Origin: Candidatus Endobugula sp.
Lineage (GTDB): Bacteria > Pseudomonadota > Gammaproteobacteria > Pseudomonadales > Cellvibrionaceae
Length of the DNA stretch: 64,000 nt
Direction of reading: 5' to 3'
Assembly (NCBI GenBank): GCA_020628895.1
Contig: JAHDEM010000003.1
Location: 17,748 to 81,747, forward strand
Made by a program: the position numbers and the translations under genes. A model generated the notes under the pieces. It was not told where the DNA came from, searched no databases, and saw only the letters and a list, made by a program, of their open reading frames with translations. Every line of letters starts with the position of its first letter. Within the stretch, counting starts at the first letter, position 1. Below are positions 21,343 through 31,943 of the stretch, piece by piece.

Positions 21343-22062
21343 ATGTATGGTTTTAGTCATGTTTACCACAAAGGTATTACACTGATAGAAATGATGGTGG
21401 CGTTAACCATTGGCGCCGGTATTTCTCTATTGACCTATCAAGCCTTGTCAGGTGCATTGGATACGGAAAAACGAGTGACAGAAATAACGGCAAAAACAAC
21501 GGATGTATCGCGTGTTTGGCAGCTATTACATAATGATATTCAGCATGCTTTACCTAGGCCATGGGTCGATGAGTTAGGCAATAGACAGCCGGCTTTAGAA
21601 GGTTTATTTTCTGATAGACAATCACAAAGTAGTGCGTTGTCAGTGGGAGATGATCAGTATTTATTGCGTTTTGTCCGTTCGGGTGAGCGCGCATTTTTGT
21701 CTCAGCCTCGGGCTCAGATGCAAGTTGTTGGTTATCGTATCGCTCAACAGGAAAATACAGCAGAGTATCAGGAAACAGAACAGGTAAGTTTATGGCGGGA
21801 TTATTGGCAGCCTGTTGACCGAGTGGAAGCCTCTGAAATAAAAAGTCGCCGATTGTTAGATGGTATTAATAGCATTGCTTTTCGGTATTTATCTGTCGAA
21901 CAATCCAGCACAGAATCATCTGCATGGATATCGGGCTGGCCAGAGACAAATGAGTTATATGAGCAACTACCTATAGCGATTGAGATTACTATGGATATAG
22001 AAGGAATAGGGGAAATAGTGAGATTATTTTCGTTGGTGGATACTCAAGTTGAACAACAATAG
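21343..22062 (+). CDS. gspJ: Minor pseudopilin GspJ
   Basis: KGITLIEMMVALTIGAGISLLTYQAL. Confidence 0.92.
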   Translation: MYGFSHVYHKGITLIEMMVALTIGAGISLLTYQALSGALDTEKRVTEITAKTTDVSRVWQLLHNDIQHALPRPWVDELGNRQPALEGLFSDRQSQSSALSVGDDQYLLRFVRSGERAFLSQPRAQMQVVGYRIAQQENTAEYQETEQVSLWRDYWQPVDRVEASEIKSRRLLDGINSIAFRYLSVEQSSTESSAWISGWPETNELYEQLPIAIEITMDIEGIGEIVRLFSLVDTQVEQQ

Positions 22063-23185
22063 TTACTTTGTTACTCGATATCACTCCTATCGGCAACAAC
22101 AGGGTGCAGTATTGATTATTGCGTTGTTTGTCGTGAGTATTATTGTTGCTGTTACAACCCGTTTTGCTGGTGATTTTCAGCTGTCAGTGGCTAGATCTGA
22201 ACAACAAATAGTGGGTGCCCAATTACAGCATTATTTGTATAGTGTAGAGAGTTTTGCTAGCTGGGCCTTGATTCAAGATGCACAAGCAGATAAGGACAAT
22301 AATCGGTACGAAAAAAATGGCATGCAAGGTAACTATGACCACCTTGGGGAAGAATGGACGAGTGAATTAGCTGTGCCTATTGAAGAGGCAACGGTTCAAG
22401 CAAATTTAGAAGATGCATTAGGTCGGTTTAATGTCAATCAATTGCAGGGTCGTCCATCGCCTTATAAACCCAATGGCTTGTTTGCCGAGCGTTTTACCAT
22501 TGCTCAGCAGCGATTCGTACGTTTATTGCAGACACACCCTGATGGTGTTGTTGATCTTAGCCTTGCTCAACTAATAACGGAGGCCGTGATAGATTGGGTT
22601 GATACCGATGATGCGGTGACGGGTATTGGTGGTGCAGAAAGCGATTATTATCAATCGCTAGAAAAGCCTTACCGTGCGGCGAATCAATTTTTAAGTACGA
22701 TTAGTGAGTTACGTAAAGTTAAAGGGATGACGGATGAAATTTATCAGTATATAGCTCCATTTCTAATCGCTTTGCCTAATACGCAGGGTATTAATGTTAA
22801 CACCGCTTCTTTAACAGTGATGCGCAGTTTAAATCAGGTTAATGTAGAAACACCATTGAGCGAGGAGGATGCTAATACATTAATTAGTTTCCGTCCCTCT
22901 GGTGTTTCCGCAGAGACAAACCTACAGAGTACCTCATCGGCTAATGGTGCTTATGAATCAGTCAATGATTTTTTAGAAAGCAGCTCTGCTAATACCGTTT
23001 TTGATGCGGATTCTAAACTTTGGCCGCCGGCACAGGGTTTAAGAACAGGAAGTGAGTACTTTATTTTGTCCGCCGAAGCTAAGATTGTTAATTATCGGCG
23101 TCGACAATTAAGTATTATTAAACGTAAAACGATTGCTACTGGAATAACAACGGCAGTTATTCAGCGGACACGTGGAGAGTTATAA
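22049..23185 (+). CDS. gspK: Minor pseudopilin GspK
   Basis: QQGAVLIIALFVVSIIVAVTTRF and GINVNTASLTVMRSL helix-hairpin-helix-like region. Confidence 0.93.
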   Translation: MNNNSYFVTRYHSYRQQQGAVLIIALFVVSIIVAVTTRFAGDFQLSVARSEQQIVGAQLQHYLYSVESFASWALIQDAQADKDNNRYEKNGMQGNYDHLGEEWTSELAVPIEEATVQANLEDALGRFNVNQLQGRPSPYKPNGLFAERFTIAQQRFVRLLQTHPDGVVDLSLAQLITEAVIDWVDTDDAVTGIGGAESDYYQSLEKPYRAANQFLSTISELRKVKGMTDEIYQYIAPFLIALPNTQGINVNTASLTVMRSLNQVNVETPLSEEDANTLISFRPSGVSAETNLQSTSSANGAYESVNDFLESSSANTVFDADSKLWPPAQGLRTGSEYFILSAEAKIVNYRRRQLSIIKRKTIATGITTAVIQRTRGEL

Positions 23186-23219
23186 ATGCAATATGGCAAT
23201 ATTGGGCAGGTAGCATATT

Positions 23220-24533
23220 TTGAATAATTATATTTATATAGAGCTATTAGAACAAACTGTCGAACAGTTAGTCGATAATGATGTTGAGCCGATAAATGAT
23301 GTTTCCTCTTATCAATTCCGATGGGGGGTGGTTGATGAAAATATTATGATTGGTCTTATGGAATATGGCTCTTTGATGCAGTGTGTACAGTGGCTGGAAT
23401 CAAAAAAGTTACCATTGGTTCTGGTGATCTCTGGAAAGCATGTGGTGACCCATCAAGTGGGCTTTAGTGAGAAAGAAAAACGCCATCTAGCCAAAATTGC
23501 TCCTTATGAGATAGAAGATAAAATTGTCGGTGATGTTGACGAACTGCATTTTTCCATCAACCCTACCCAGCCAGATTTGGCAACAGTCTCTTATCTTAAT
23601 CGTCAATGGTTTAGTAAAATATGGACGGGCTTTGCCGATAAAGGTGTGTATATTGATGTTTGCATTGCAGATTTCCAATGCCTTCAGAAGAAGGACAATG
23701 AAACTTTATTCTGGTTTGAAGGTAACTCTTTAAAAGTACATAGCTCTTATGGGCAAGGTTTTAGTATCCATCAAAAAATGGCGCCTCTTGTCTTACCAAA
23801 ACTATTGGAGAATTACCCTCTTAATAACGAAGATCATCGTTGTATTGTTTACATTTCTGGCAACGAACTATCGGAGCAATTATCTGACGATATAAACATG
23901 GTTCGTACTACGGATGATGCAAAACAATTCTTTAATAAATTTCTTCCAGAAATACAGCCAACTCTATTTTCTGAGCCTGCCCCACTATCGATTAATAAAT
24001 CATTAGCCACTAATTTTTGTCGAGGAGAGTTTGTTAAAAAAGTATCATCTGCAGAACACTTTAAAGGCTTTCAGTATGTTGCTTTACTATTGCTATTGTC
24101 TGTAATGACTTTTTTAGCCGTTAATGGTGCAGAAATTTATTCCTTAACTAAAAAAAATCAATTAATAAGTCAACAAATAGAATCACAATACAGACAAGTG
24201 ATTCCAGAGGGAATTGTTGACGACCCTGTAAGGCAGTTAGCCGACAAGTTAGGTGTTGTCGAGAGTGCTGGCTCAGAGGCAAGTCAGCTAGTTTATTTGT
24301 TGTCACACCTTGCGCCTATTATCCAGTCACTAAATATTGATTTATCTACGATTAACTATAGCCAAAAAGATAAGTCACTCCGTGTTAGTATTTATGCGCC
24401 TGCATTTAGCAGTGTTGAACAATTACGTACCCAAATTAATGCAAAAGGTTTATTTGCAGAATTGTTAAGCTCGAATGCCATTGATGATCGTTTTCAAGCA
24501 CGCTTACGTATTAGAGGAGAGCAAAATCAATGA
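23220..24533 (+). CDS. gspL: Type II secretion protein GspL
   Basis: Position in operon; actin-like cytoplasmic domain plus TM and periplasmic ferredoxin-like domain. Confidence 0.85.
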   Translation: MNNYIYIELLEQTVEQLVDNDVEPINDVSSYQFRWGVVDENIMIGLMEYGSLMQCVQWLESKKLPLVLVISGKHVVTHQVGFSEKEKRHLAKIAPYEIEDKIVGDVDELHFSINPTQPDLATVSYLNRQWFSKIWTGFADKGVYIDVCIADFQCLQKKDNETLFWFEGNSLKVHSSYGQGFSIHQKMAPLVLPKLLENYPLNNEDHRCIVYISGNELSEQLSDDINMVRTTDDAKQFFNKFLPEIQPTLFSEPAPLSINKSLATNFCRGEFVKKVSSAEHFKGFQYVALLLLLSVMTFLAVNGAEIYSLTKKNQLISQQIESQYRQVIPEGIVDDPVRQLADKLGVVESAGSEASQLVYLLSHLAPIIQSLNIDLSTINYSQKDKSLRVSIYAPAFSSVEQLRTQINAKGLFAELLSSNAIDDRFQARLRIRGEQNQ

Positions 24534-25015
24534 CTATTCTCGATAGCTTAAAAGAAAACTGGAATGAGCGGCCATCGTCCGAGAAAAATATTTTGATCGT
24601 AGTAGGTGTTTTTTTTATTTGCTCATTATTTTATTTATTGGTTTATGATCCTCTTGTGACGTTAAGAGATCAGCAAAAAAGTAAATTGTCTGCACAGGAA
24701 CGACAGTATTCTCAAGTGGTTCGGTTGGTTGATCGTTACCAACAGCAGCAGTCAACACCTAAGGCATTGTCTGAAGGCTTGGCTGGTCTTATTGATAAAA
24801 GTTTACAGGATAATGGTTTAGCGATGCAGGGTTTCCAGCCGGGACAAAATAATGATGCACGATTACGTTTAACCAATATCCGTTATGAATCTCTTATTCA
24901 ATGGTTATACGACATTGAGTACGAATATAAAATGACGATAGAGGAATTATCATTAACTCAAGTAGAAAAAACAGGTCTGTTAACCGCTAATGTCCGTCTG
25001 ACTCAATCGTATTAA
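24530..25015 (+). CDS. gspM: Type II secretion protein GspM
   Basis: Single N-terminal TM, position after gspL. Confidence 0.85.
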   Translation: MTILDSLKENWNERPSSEKNILIVVGVFFICSLFYLLVYDPLVTLRDQQKSKLSAQERQYSQVVRLVDRYQQQQSTPKALSEGLAGLIDKSLQDNGLAMQGFQPGQNNDARLRLTNIRYESLIQWLYDIEYEYKMTIEELSLTQVEKTGLLTANVRLTQSY

Positions 25016-25024
25016 TAAAAGATT

Positions 25025-25777
25025 GTGATTAAATTAAACCGGTTTATTTATATAGGCTTATTGTTATTAATCTTGAGTTTGATAATAACACTGTTGCCTG
25101 CATCTTGGGTGGTGAAGCAGTTGCTTGTCTCGCCATCTAAAGTGCAATGGTCTTCGGTGAGTGGGTATTGGTGGCAAGGAAAGATTAGTCAGCTACAGTT
25201 AACCACCAGGGGTTATCGCTTAGCATTAGGAGATGTGCATTGGCGTTATGACTGGCGTTCTATTAGTGAAGGGAAAGCGTGTGTCATATTTTCACAATAC
25301 TCTACAAACATACAAAGCGACGGTCAATTGTGTTACGAGCACGATGTTAATCATATAGTGTTTAATAAAACGAGTATTAATGTTAATGCTCACGAGCTTG
25401 CTCAGTTAATGGGAGTAGAGGTGCGTGGAGATCTTGACGGCTATTTACATTATGCGCAAGTTTCTCCAGCGGCAATTGTGGCAGTTGATGGAGATGTGGC
25501 CTGGCAATATGCTGAAATTCATAATGGTGAGAAATGGATAGGTTTACAGGAGCTACTATTAACCATCACAACAGACGTGGACTCCAATCGTATAGAAGCA
25601 AGAATCGTCGATATTGATAGCCCTATTATTATGGATTTGGTCGTAGCTTTTACGACAAACAAAATGGAGAGTATTCGAGGTTATATCGAACCTCGTTCCT
25701 CTGTCGATGCTTCTTTATCGCAGACCCTAGAATTCTTTAGCCAGCGTCAGTCAGGTAACCGCTATTTTTTCGAGTGA
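25025..25777 (+). CDS. gspN: Type II secretion protein GspN
   Basis: Position and N-terminal TM followed by VQWSSVSGYWWQGKISQLQL pattern. Confidence 0.85.
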   Translation: MIKLNRFIYIGLLLLILSLIITLLPASWVVKQLLVSPSKVQWSSVSGYWWQGKISQLQLTTRGYRLALGDVHWRYDWRSISEGKACVIFSQYSTNIQSDGQLCYEHDVNHIVFNKTSINVNAHELAQLMGVEVRGDLDGYLHYAQVSPAAIVAVDGDVAWQYAEIHNGEKWIGLQELLLTITTDVDSNRIEARIVDIDSPIIMDLVVAFTTNKMESIRGYIEPRSSVDASLSQTLEFFSQRQSGNRYFFE

Positions 25778-25779
25778 TT

Positions 25780-26316
25780 TTATTCGACAATAAAATTATT
25801 AAGCTTATGGCTTTTAATGGTTAATAGCTGAGATTCTCCTTCGTATTTGAAACGTAAAACAGCGTCGTCTTGTTGGCTAATAAAAAGCGAATCCTCTAGT
25901 GATAAGCTTAGATTAACGCTTTTGTTGCTAGGAATAAAAAAGGGTTTCTCTGTAATAATAAAAAGCTTCCCGCCCGCAACAATAGACATTTGTTCAATAA
26001 GTATATTTTCTTGATGTATTGATCGAAACTGTAATTTATATCCAGCTTTTAAATCTTTAATAAATAAAGGACGGCTATTGGAGAGCGCGTCACTTGGTGT
26101 TGAGCTTTCAAGGCTTGCTCTCATACTAATAGATGCTTGTCTATTAGAGAAGTAAATGGTGGAATCTTGGTGAAACAGCGATGTTCTACCGTGGTTTTTA
26201 ACTGAACTAGATGGAGTATTATTGGCAGCAACTTTTTTGGAAGGTGCGGTCTGACAGCCTGTTAGTATCAAGCTGATCAGCAATGTGTAGACGAGGGTAC
26301 TATCAATCGAGCGCAT
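25780..26316 (-). CDS. Hypothetical lipoprotein
   Basis: Lipobox ILTGC; 3 nt from the convergent gspN stop. Confidence 0.7.
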   Translation of the reverse strand: MRSIDSTLVYTLLISLILTGCQTAPSKKVAANNTPSSSVKNHGRTSLFHQDSTIYFSNRQASISMRASLESSTPSDALSNSRPLFIKDLKAGYKLQFRSIHQENILIEQMSIVAGGKLFIITEKPFFIPSNKSVNLSLSLEDSLFISQQDDAVLRFKYEGESQLLTIKSHKLNNFIVE

Positions 26317-26391
26317 ATTGTTTTATTCCGCATAATTCCTTCTGGTTGAATCTAGCGGGAATTGTAACAGAAACAATAGTGATTTTTTATC

Positions 26392-26649
26392 TAGGGCCTG
26401 TTTACACTCATTTTATAGCGCCTGTTGTGACTAAAAGGCGCACCAATCAAGGATTTAGTGGGCCTAAATGAGTGATGAACAACACCTCAGTGGTGTCCTT
26501 TTAGTCACAACCCGAAGGGCTAACTCCATTTTCTCACCAATTGCGTTGGCATTCGTTGATGCATGCCCAATACATTACACCCATGCCATCTTGTTGCACA
26601 AAAAAATGACTGCTAGCAGCCGTTATAAAATGAGTGTGGACAGGACCTA
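26392..26649. mobile_element. MITE-like non-coding element (258 bp) with terminal inverted repeats and internal palindromes
   Basis: TIRs TAGGGCCTGTTTACACTCATTTTATA (26392-26417) and TAGGTCCTGTCCACACTCATTTTATA (complement of 26624-26649), 23/26 identical; internal IR TTGTGACTAAAAGG 26425-26438 / CCTTTTAGTCACAA 26497-26510; TA at both ends. Confidence 0.8.
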
Positions 26650-26664
26650 ATGTGGCCTTAGATG

Positions 26665-27663
26665 TTAATTCGATGATTCAGTGTTATCGTTGGAAGCCTC
26701 AGCTGGATATTGATAAATATGTGTTTGATTACGACCGCCTTGTTTGGAATCATATAAAGCCTGATCTGCACAGTCTATCCAGTGGGTTGGATTCTTAAGT
26801 GAGGAATGAAACTCAGCGACACCAATACTAATGGTATAAGGGATTTCCTGGTTCTCATAAAATGCGGGTCTAGCCTCGACTTTTTTTCTAATGCGTTCAG
26901 CTAAAATATGCGCACAATCCACAGACGTGTGAGGAAGAAGAATAACGTATTCCTCGCCACCATAACGGCCAGCGACATCACTTTTACGAATGGATGCTTT
27001 TACAATGTCGGCGGTTTGTTTGATCACTTCGTCCCCTGCAGGGTGGCCAAAATTGTCATTCACCTTTTTGAAGTGATCGATATCAAACATCAACAGTGAG
27101 CAATTTTCGTGATAGCGAGATTCGCGTTCATATTCACCCTGTAAAATATCTTCCCATGACTTGCGGTTGAGTAGCCCGGTAAGACCATCGGTTTTACTAA
27201 TAATTTCTAATTGGTCATTGGCTTTTTCAAGTTCAATATTATTAATAGCCTGTTCCGTGACATCATAAATAATCACGCAGATACTATCGGTATTGCCATC
27301 TAAACCCTGAATAGGGATAAAGGTGGTATTCTGGTACATGAATTCGGCTTTGCCTGTAATCGGGCGATAATTCTCAAAGCGGAATAAATAAGGCCGCTGC
27401 TCCCATGTGGTAAATGCCGAATTTTTAAGAACATACACCGACTGTACTTTGCGGCGAAACCATTTCTCATCAATTTCTGGAAATTTCTCAAATAGTGACT
27501 GCCCAATGATTTGTTCGGCATGAGTAGCACTGTGGTTTTGCATAAAACTATTCCACAGTTGTACATTGTAGTCCTTATCGATTAAAACCAAACCCACATC
27601 AACATTCTGGACGACATCCATAATCCAGCGAAAATCATTGAGCATATCTTGAGAGTTAGACAT
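26665..27663 (-). CDS. PAS-GGDEF diguanylate cyclase
   Basis: PAS region and GGEEYVILLPH active site. Confidence 0.93.
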   Translation of the reverse strand: MSNSQDMLNDFRWIMDVVQNVDVGLVLIDKDYNVQLWNSFMQNHSATHAEQIIGQSLFEKFPEIDEKWFRRKVQSVYVLKNSAFTTWEQRPYLFRFENYRPITGKAEFMYQNTTFIPIQGLDGNTDSICVIIYDVTEQAINNIELEKANDQLEIISKTDGLTGLLNRKSWEDILQGEYERESRYHENCSLLMFDIDHFKKVNDNFGHPAGDEVIKQTADIVKASIRKSDVAGRYGGEEYVILLPHTSVDCAHILAERIRKKVEARPAFYENQEIPYTISIGVAEFHSSLKNPTHWIDCADQALYDSKQGGRNQTHIYQYPAEASNDNTESSN

Positions 27664-27671
27664 AAATAATA

Positions 27672-28280
27672 CTAATCTAGTAAATAATTAAGTTTGTTCA
27701 GTAAGTGATTGAGAGAGTGTTCGGTAATCACCACTAACAAATCACATTGCACGTCGTGGTTTTCAATTTGATAATTCACCTCTACAACCAGCGCCTGATT
27801 CCAGCGAACACTGTTCGAAGACAAGAGCTTGTCGAGTTCTTGGTGTTGTCCCAGTATCGCCGGTGGTCCAAAACTAAATTCAATATCCATTTGCTCAGCA
27901 ATACCGCGCAATAACGCTCCCACCAGAATATTGGTTGCATCAATGAGTACTTCTCGCTGGGAGGCCTCAGTTAATTCTTCGTCGTATTCCAACAGTGTCG
28001 CCAAGTCATTAAAGCTGGTGTCATTAAATAACAGCATAGCTTCGCCTGCGATACCGCCACCAATAAAGCCTTGGCAAACACCAGAAACACTATGATCATC
28101 TACCGTTTGCACTGCCATGGCGATTTCGGTGGGTGATAATACGGCAACGTGTGGTATGGATAAGATAACAAAAGTATCTAATAACCTAGCTAAATGGTCG
28201 CCAGCTTGACCCATAGCCACATTGCTTATTTCCTGAAGGCAATCGCGGTGGTCTTCACTAAGAGTAACGGTCTGATTCAT
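27672..28280 (-). CDS. CheC-like chemotaxis phosphatase family protein
   Basis: EISNVAMGQAGDHLARLL and DATNILVGALLRGIAEQM, the paired CheC/CheX-type E-x2-N motifs. Confidence 0.82.
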   Translation of the reverse strand: MNQTVTLSEDHRDCLQEISNVAMGQAGDHLARLLDTFVILSIPHVAVLSPTEIAMAVQTVDDHSVSGVCQGFIGGGIAGEAMLLFNDTSFNDLATLLEYDEELTEASQREVLIDATNILVGALLRGIAEQMDIEFSFGPPAILGQHQELDKLLSSNSVRWNQALVVEVNYQIENHDVQCDLLVVITEHSLNHLLNKLNYLLD

Positions 28281-28367
28281 TCAATGACTACTGTTGTGGT
28301 GTAAGTAATTAAGTATCTCTTACAATAGTAGTCTAGGAATTTAAGTCTTGCTTAAAAAATTAAGTGA

Positions 28368-28394
28368 TATGAGCATCTTTATTTGATGCTCATA
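28368..28394 (-). terminator. Perfect hairpin downstream of tex, possible terminator
   Basis: TATGAGCATC-tttattt-GATGCTCATA, 10-bp stem; weak U tract on the minus strand. Confidence 0.5.
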
Positions 28395-28445
28395 GAGTGA
28401 GTGGGTTTAAGTGACGATATTCTAGGATCTAGAATAGATAAAAAC

Positions 28446-30785
28446 CTATTTTTTTTGATTCTTTAGGGCTGCTTGTAATAAATCCCCCATTGAGCCTACA
28501 CTAGGTTTTCCTGCATTTTGGCCTCTTTTGCCATCATTTTGCCGATGATTTGAGGGTTTTCTCTGAGAACGACCTTGTGGCCTATTGCTAGTGGATGGGC
28601 TCTCAGAATGAGAGCTGATTTCATCATCAAGGCGCATGCTTAACGAGATGCGTTTGCGTGCAGCATCAACTTCCATGACCTTAACTTGTACGATATCGCC
28701 GGCTTTTACCACCGTGCGAGGGTCTTTAACAAAGCTATGTGACAATGCCGAGATATGGACTAAACCGTCTTGATGCACACCTATATCAACAAAGGCGCCA
28801 AAGTTGGTGACGTTGGTGATCACGCCCTCTAGCGTCATGGCAGGTTTTAGGTCGGATATCTTTTCTACCCCTTCCTTAAAAGCTGCTGTTTTAAACTCGG
28901 GTCTTGGGTCTCTTCCCGGTTTTTCCAGCTCATGAAAGATATCTTTAACGGTGGGTAAACCAAATTGCTCATTCGTGAAATCTTTCGGGTTGAGAGATCT
29001 TAATACCTGTGTGTCACTAAGAACAGTGGTAATCGGCTGGTTCAAGTGCTGGCCTATGGCCTCGACAACACTATAGGATTCCGGGTGAACAGCAGAGGCA
29101 TCTAATGGGTTTTCACCATTGGCTACACGTAAGAAACCGATGGCCTGTTCGTAAGTTTTTTCACCTAAACGAGGGACTTCTTTTAATTGCTCTCTACGTG
29201 TAAATCGACCGTGCATATCTCGAAATTGGACAATATTATTTGCTATTGTTTGGTTGAGTCCCGAAACACGAGCTAATAATGGGGCGGATGCGGTATTCAC
29301 TTCAACACCTACCGCATTCACACAATCCTCCACGGTAGCATCCAATGCTTTGGCCAGTTTAGACTGAGATACATCGTGTTGATATTGCCCAACACCAATG
29401 GATTTTGGTTCGATTTTTACCAGTTCTGCTAAGGGGTCTTGTAAGCGGCGTGCAATAGAAATAGCGCCACGAATAGTCACATCAAGATCGGGAAACTCCT
29501 TAGCAGCGAATTCGCTTGCCGAGTAGATGGAGGCTCCAGCTTCATTTACCATAACCGCTTTCGCTTTTAAATCGGGGTGTCTTTTTAGCATATCCTTGGT
29601 AAAGCTCTCTGTTTCTCGTGAGGCGGTACCATTACCGATAGCAATCAGCTCAATATCATATTTTTGGCAGAGGTTAACCAAAACAGCTTCTGCCTCTTGT
29701 ATACGGTTTTGCGGTTGATTGGGGAAAATAGCGCCGTGATCTAAGACTTTTCCCGTTTGATCAATAACCGCTACTTTAACTCCGGTACGCAAGCCTGGGT
29801 CTAGGCCAATGGTATTTTTTTGACCAGCAGGCGCAGAGAGTAATAGATCATTCATGTTCGCGGCAAATACATTAATCGCATCGGCTTCTGCGCGTTCACG
29901 AACTTCGGCAAATAGATCTGTCTCTAAATGTGTGAGTAGCTTGATTCGCCATGTCCAACGGACAACCTCCGCCAGCCACTTATCCGCAGGCCTGTCTTGT
30001 GAGCCAATATTCCAGTGATCAGCGATAGTTACCTCACAAGGGTGGCGGTCAGCTAGCTCAGATGTTTCAACCACTAGGTTTAAAGAGATAATTCCCTCGT
30101 TTCTTCCTCTAAATAATGCCAAAGCGCGGTGAGAGGGCAGGCTTTTAAGAGGCTCGTGGTGTTCGAAGTAATCGCTAAACTTTTGACCTTCTGATTCTTT
30201 ACCTTTAATCACATTTGCAGATATCTCGCCTTTCTCGGCTAGGAAAGCGCGCAATTGTCCTAAGAGTTTGGCATCTTCGCTAAAGCGCTCCATTAATATG
30301 TATTTAGCGCCGTCGAGTGCCTCTTTTATGGAGGTAATTTTGTGTTCTTCGTTAAGGTATTTGCTTGCTTCTGTTTCCGGTTCTAATTCAGGACTGTTAT
30401 AAAGTGCATCGGCTAAGGGTTCTAAGCCGGCTTCTATAGCAATCTGACCTTTGGTTCGGCGCTTCGGTTTGTAGGGTAGGTATAAGTCTTCTAATTGATT
30501 CTTGGTGTCTGCAGCAGCAATCTCTTTGGCTAATTCAGGTGATAGTTTGCCTTGTTCTTCAATGCTTTTGAGAATACTGGCGCGTCGGTCTTCCAACTCT
30601 CTTAAATAGCCTAATCGTTCCTCTAGGTTACGCATTTGTGAATCATCAAGGCTACCTGTGACTTCCTTTCGGTAACGGGCAATAAAAGGCACCGTCGCCC
30701 CTTCATCTAGCAGACCAACGGCTGCGGTTACCTGTGAGAGTTGGATAGACAGTTCGTCTGCAATGCGTTGAAAAATGCTGCTCAT
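28446..30785 (-). CDS. tex: Tex family S1 RNA-binding transcriptional accessory protein
   Basis: [34 protein letters not shown]-terminal S1 domain. Confidence 0.96.
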   Translation of the reverse strand: MSSIFQRIADELSIQLSQVTAAVGLLDEGATVPFIARYRKEVTGSLDDSQMRNLEERLGYLRELEDRRASILKSIEEQGKLSPELAKEIAAADTKNQLEDLYLPYKPKRRTKGQIAIEAGLEPLADALYNSPELEPETEASKYLNEEHKITSIKEALDGAKYILMERFSEDAKLLGQLRAFLAEKGEISANVIKGKESEGQKFSDYFEHHEPLKSLPSHRALALFRGRNEGIISLNLVVETSELADRHPCEVTIADHWNIGSQDRPADKWLAEVVRWTWRIKLLTHLETDLFAEVRERAEADAINVFAANMNDLLLSAPAGQKNTIGLDPGLRTGVKVAVIDQTGKVLDHGAIFPNQPQNRIQEAEAVLVNLCQKYDIELIAIGNGTASRETESFTKDMLKRHPDLKAKAVMVNEAGASIYSASEFAAKEFPDLDVTIRGAISIARRLQDPLAELVKIEPKSIGVGQYQHDVSQSKLAKALDATVEDCVNAVGVEVNTASAPLLARVSGLNQTIANNIVQFRDMHGRFTRREQLKEVPRLGEKTYEQAIGFLRVANGENPLDASAVHPESYSVVEAIGQHLNQPITTVLSDTQVLRSLNPKDFTNEQFGLPTVKDIFHELEKPGRDPRPEFKTAAFKEGVEKISDLKPAMTLEGVITNVTNFGAFVDIGVHQDGLVHISALSHSFVKDPRTVVKAGDIVQVKVMEVDAARKRISLSMRLDDEISSHSESPSTSNRPQGRSQRKPSNHRQNDGKRGQNAGKPSVGSMGDLLQAALKNQKK

Positions 30786-30996
30786 AAAAAATCACTTATT
30801 AACTACGTTTATTATTAGGCGCTTTTACTGGATAAGGCCTTATTGAATTTGTCGTAGGCATTATGCGCAAAATGCCATGTATAACTAGTCTTGAAATACA
30901 TTTTTTTTTATGCACGGGGTTAGTGGTATTAGGGGTATACAGTGGTGTGTTAGGCCACTGGCTAAGTGGCCTTTAGGATGTTGCTTATTTAATTAG

Positions 30997-31010
30997 AGTG
31001 AACAGGCCTA
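30997..31010 (-). repeat. Solo terminal motif of the MITE-like family
   Basis: Minus strand TAGGCCTGTTCACT, 1-2 nt after the stop of the lipoprotein gene ending at 31012. Confidence 0.5.
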
Positions 31011-31011
31011 A

Positions 31012-31326
31012 TTACTTCACACAATAATAAGCATGGAACGACTGCTCGCCTTTGATGACATCAGTAGTAGGTACGATCGTGTTGGAATTGAGTTTGAGCG
31101 CCTCATTTCGTGCCAATGTGGTTAACTCCAGAGCCACTTTATCGGCATCTCTATCGGCACCATCTAGAAAATAGGCCCTTGTTTTCGCGGTAATATTACC
31201 TAATTTCTGGCAGTTGGCGATATGGCTCTCGGTGACAACGGTGACACTTTTCGCATGCTCATTCAGTGTGACCCAAGTGCAAGCACTTGTAAGAGCAATT
31301 AAGGGGGCGAGTAATACAATTTTCAT
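31012..31326 (-). CDS. DUF4156-like lipoprotein
   Basis: Signal peptide/lipobox ALTSAC; NCQKLGNITAKTR. Confidence 0.7.
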   Translation of the reverse strand: MKIVLLAPLIALTSACTWVTLNEHAKSVTVVTESHIANCQKLGNITAKTRAYFLDGADRDADKVALELTTLARNEALKLNSNTIVPTTDVIKGEQSFHAYYCVK

Positions 31327-31349
31327 AAGCAGCCTATAAGTTATAGTTG

Positions 31350-31826
31350 TTATTTGTTGGCTAGTTTACTGGCAATGACCTCGTAAGGTAAATAGCCGCG
31401 TTTCTGCCACCAAGCAGCGGCAGAGGTATTTGCGGTATCCCAGCCGACCTGAAATGCTTCGGCGCCTTTATTGATCAAATCGGACTCTAATTGTGAGAGT
31501 AACGATTGGCCTATACCTTGGCAGCGGTATTCCTCTTCTACCCATAAACTATAGATAACACCGATTTGTGAGATATTAACGGCGGGTTTAGTGAATACAT
31601 GTCCGGACAATGTACCAACAATGTGGTTGGTCTCATTACAGGCAACCAGCACGCTCGCATTACCTGAGTGTAATGTGTGCTCAATCAGTGTTTTTGCGTG
31701 TTCGGGTTTATCATGACTATCTCCGCCAAAAGGTCTTATTGCTTGTGGAAAACTATCTATCGCTTCCCACAAATCCACAAGTATGGGGATTTCCTTGGTG
31801 TGGGCTTGCCTTATGGTAATGGTCAT
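31350..31826 (-). CDS. GNAT family N-acetyltransferase
   Basis: YSLWVEEEYRCQGIGQSLLSQLE acetyl-CoA binding motif. Confidence 0.87.
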   Translation of the reverse strand: MTITIRQAHTKEIPILVDLWEAIDSFPQAIRPFGGDSHDKPEHAKTLIEHTLHSGNASVLVACNETNHIVGTLSGHVFTKPAVNISQIGVIYSLWVEEEYRCQGIGQSLLSQLESDLINKGAEAFQVGWDTANTSAAAWWQKRGYLPYEVIASKLANK

Positions 31827-31880
31827 ATAAGAGTACTGCTTAGCTATTGGTCATTGTTAGCTATTATAGACAATAAAAAA

Positions 31881-31924
31881 AGCCCTCATCAAAAATCGAT
31901 ATAAGATATTTGATAGGGCTTTTT
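31881..31924 (-). terminator. Terminator downstream of pckA
   Basis: Minus strand AGCCCTATCAAA...TTTGATGAGGGCT followed by TTTTTT. Confidence 0.78.
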
Positions 31925-31943
31925 GATTAGTTGGCATTACTCC

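Noticed and set aside
14178-25777. Type II secretion operon as a novel system
   Set aside because: Standard gspC-N order; absence of gspO (prepilin peptidase) is common because it is often encoded with type IV pilus genes.
26283-26650. Track ORFs 26283..26471 and 26468..26650 as genes
   Set aside because: They overlap the TIR-bounded palindromic element, lack ribosome sites and recognisable domains; better explained as element sequence.
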